Of a DNA stretch of 64,000 bases, positions 63,879-64,000 are shown piece after piece; the stretch's first letter is position 1, and each line of letters opens with the position of its first letter. Both the position numbers and the translations under genes were made by a program. The notes beneath the pieces were generated by a model. The model had not been told where the DNA came from. It ran no database searches and saw only the letters and a program-made list of their open reading frames with translations. Source of the DNA: Ectobacillus panaciterrae DSM 19096 (lineage in GTDB: Bacteria > Bacillota > Bacilli > Bacillales > Bacillaceae_G); assembly GCF_000430785.1 (NCBI RefSeq), contig NZ_AUMR01000003.1:186001-250000 (forward strand). The letters are read 5' to 3'.

Positions 63879-64000
63879 TTAGTTATCCGGCGATTTTTGT
63901 ATTTTCGCCAGGCTTCTAATCGGCAAATGCCATTTGTAATGCACGGACAGCATGCGGCATACTACGACGAGAACAAATAATACATACATCGAGACCGGGC
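63879..64000 (-). CDS. C-terminal end of a membrane protein (partial)
   Basis: The last 40 codons of a gene entering from the right edge: a hydrophobic helix (SMYVLFVLVVVCRML) followed by a basic tail (KWHLPIRSLAKIQKSPDN). The frame is open to the window end and closed by a terminator. Too little is present to name the family. Confidence 0.5.
   Translation of the reverse strand, partial: PVSMYVLFVLVVVCRMLSVHYKWHLPIRSLAKIQKSPDN

Overview
The window is a chromosomal segment of an endospore-forming Firmicute of the family Bacillaceae. This rests on the gene set (spoVFA/B, spoIIIE, spoVS, cotE, spoVK, a GerA-type operon, RNases J2 and Y, ricA) and on gene order, which follows the polC to spoVK stretch of Bacillus. 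The spoIIIE - GntR - BMP transporter block and the spoVS - dipeptidase - korAB - miaB order look more like the B. cereus side of the genus than B. subtilis. I do not name a species. Nearly all genes are on the + strand, except a germination operon, a small gene beside it, a recombinase-like gene and a few small genes at the right end. No rRNA, tRNA, CRISPR array or prophage is visible.

Left end (1-8.3 kb): the first 111 bases are the 3' end of a group II intron (domain V is readable) sitting inside polC, whose last codons follow directly. Next comes the rimP-nusA-ylxR-ylxQ-infB-ylxP-rbfA-truB-ribF-rpsO translation/transcription cluster, preceded by a leader with two hairpins that fits nusA-type attenuation. 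From 8.3 to 24 kb: pnp, ylxY, mlpA, ymxH, the dipicolinate synthase genes, asd-dapG-dapA (which make the dihydrodipicolinate that dipicolinate synthase uses), rnjB, tepA, ylzJ and spoIIIE.

From 24 to 30 kb: a guanine-type purine riboswitch with its own promoter and terminator lies in front of a GntR regulator and a complete NupNOPQ-type nucleoside ABC transporter. From 30 to 41 kb: two M16 peptidase-like genes, ymfI-K, a RodZ-like gene, pgsA, cinA, recA (SOS box plus a Spo0A-box-like inverted repeat) and rny. From 41 to 54.6 kb: ymdB, spoVS with a sigma-H-type promoter, an M19 dipeptidase, a two-subunit 2-oxoacid:ferredoxin oxidoreductase, a deletion scar of tdh-kbl, miaB-ricA, cotE and mutS-mutL.

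Right end (54.6-64 kb): an inserted-looking tricistronic GerA-family operon on the - strand, miaA-hfq, a degenerate tyrosine-recombinase homologue, spoVK, ymaC, a 21-codon reading frame, two small hydrophilic genes with a sporulation-type -10 element, and the end of a membrane protein gene.

The most unusual items are the intron in polC, an approximately 80-nt interspersed element present twice with compensatory wobble changes in its helices, the riboswitch-GntR-transporter module, the tdh-kbl scar, and the unrecognised small genes at the right edge. Promoter, operator and structure calls were made by eye and have not been tested by folding or database search.
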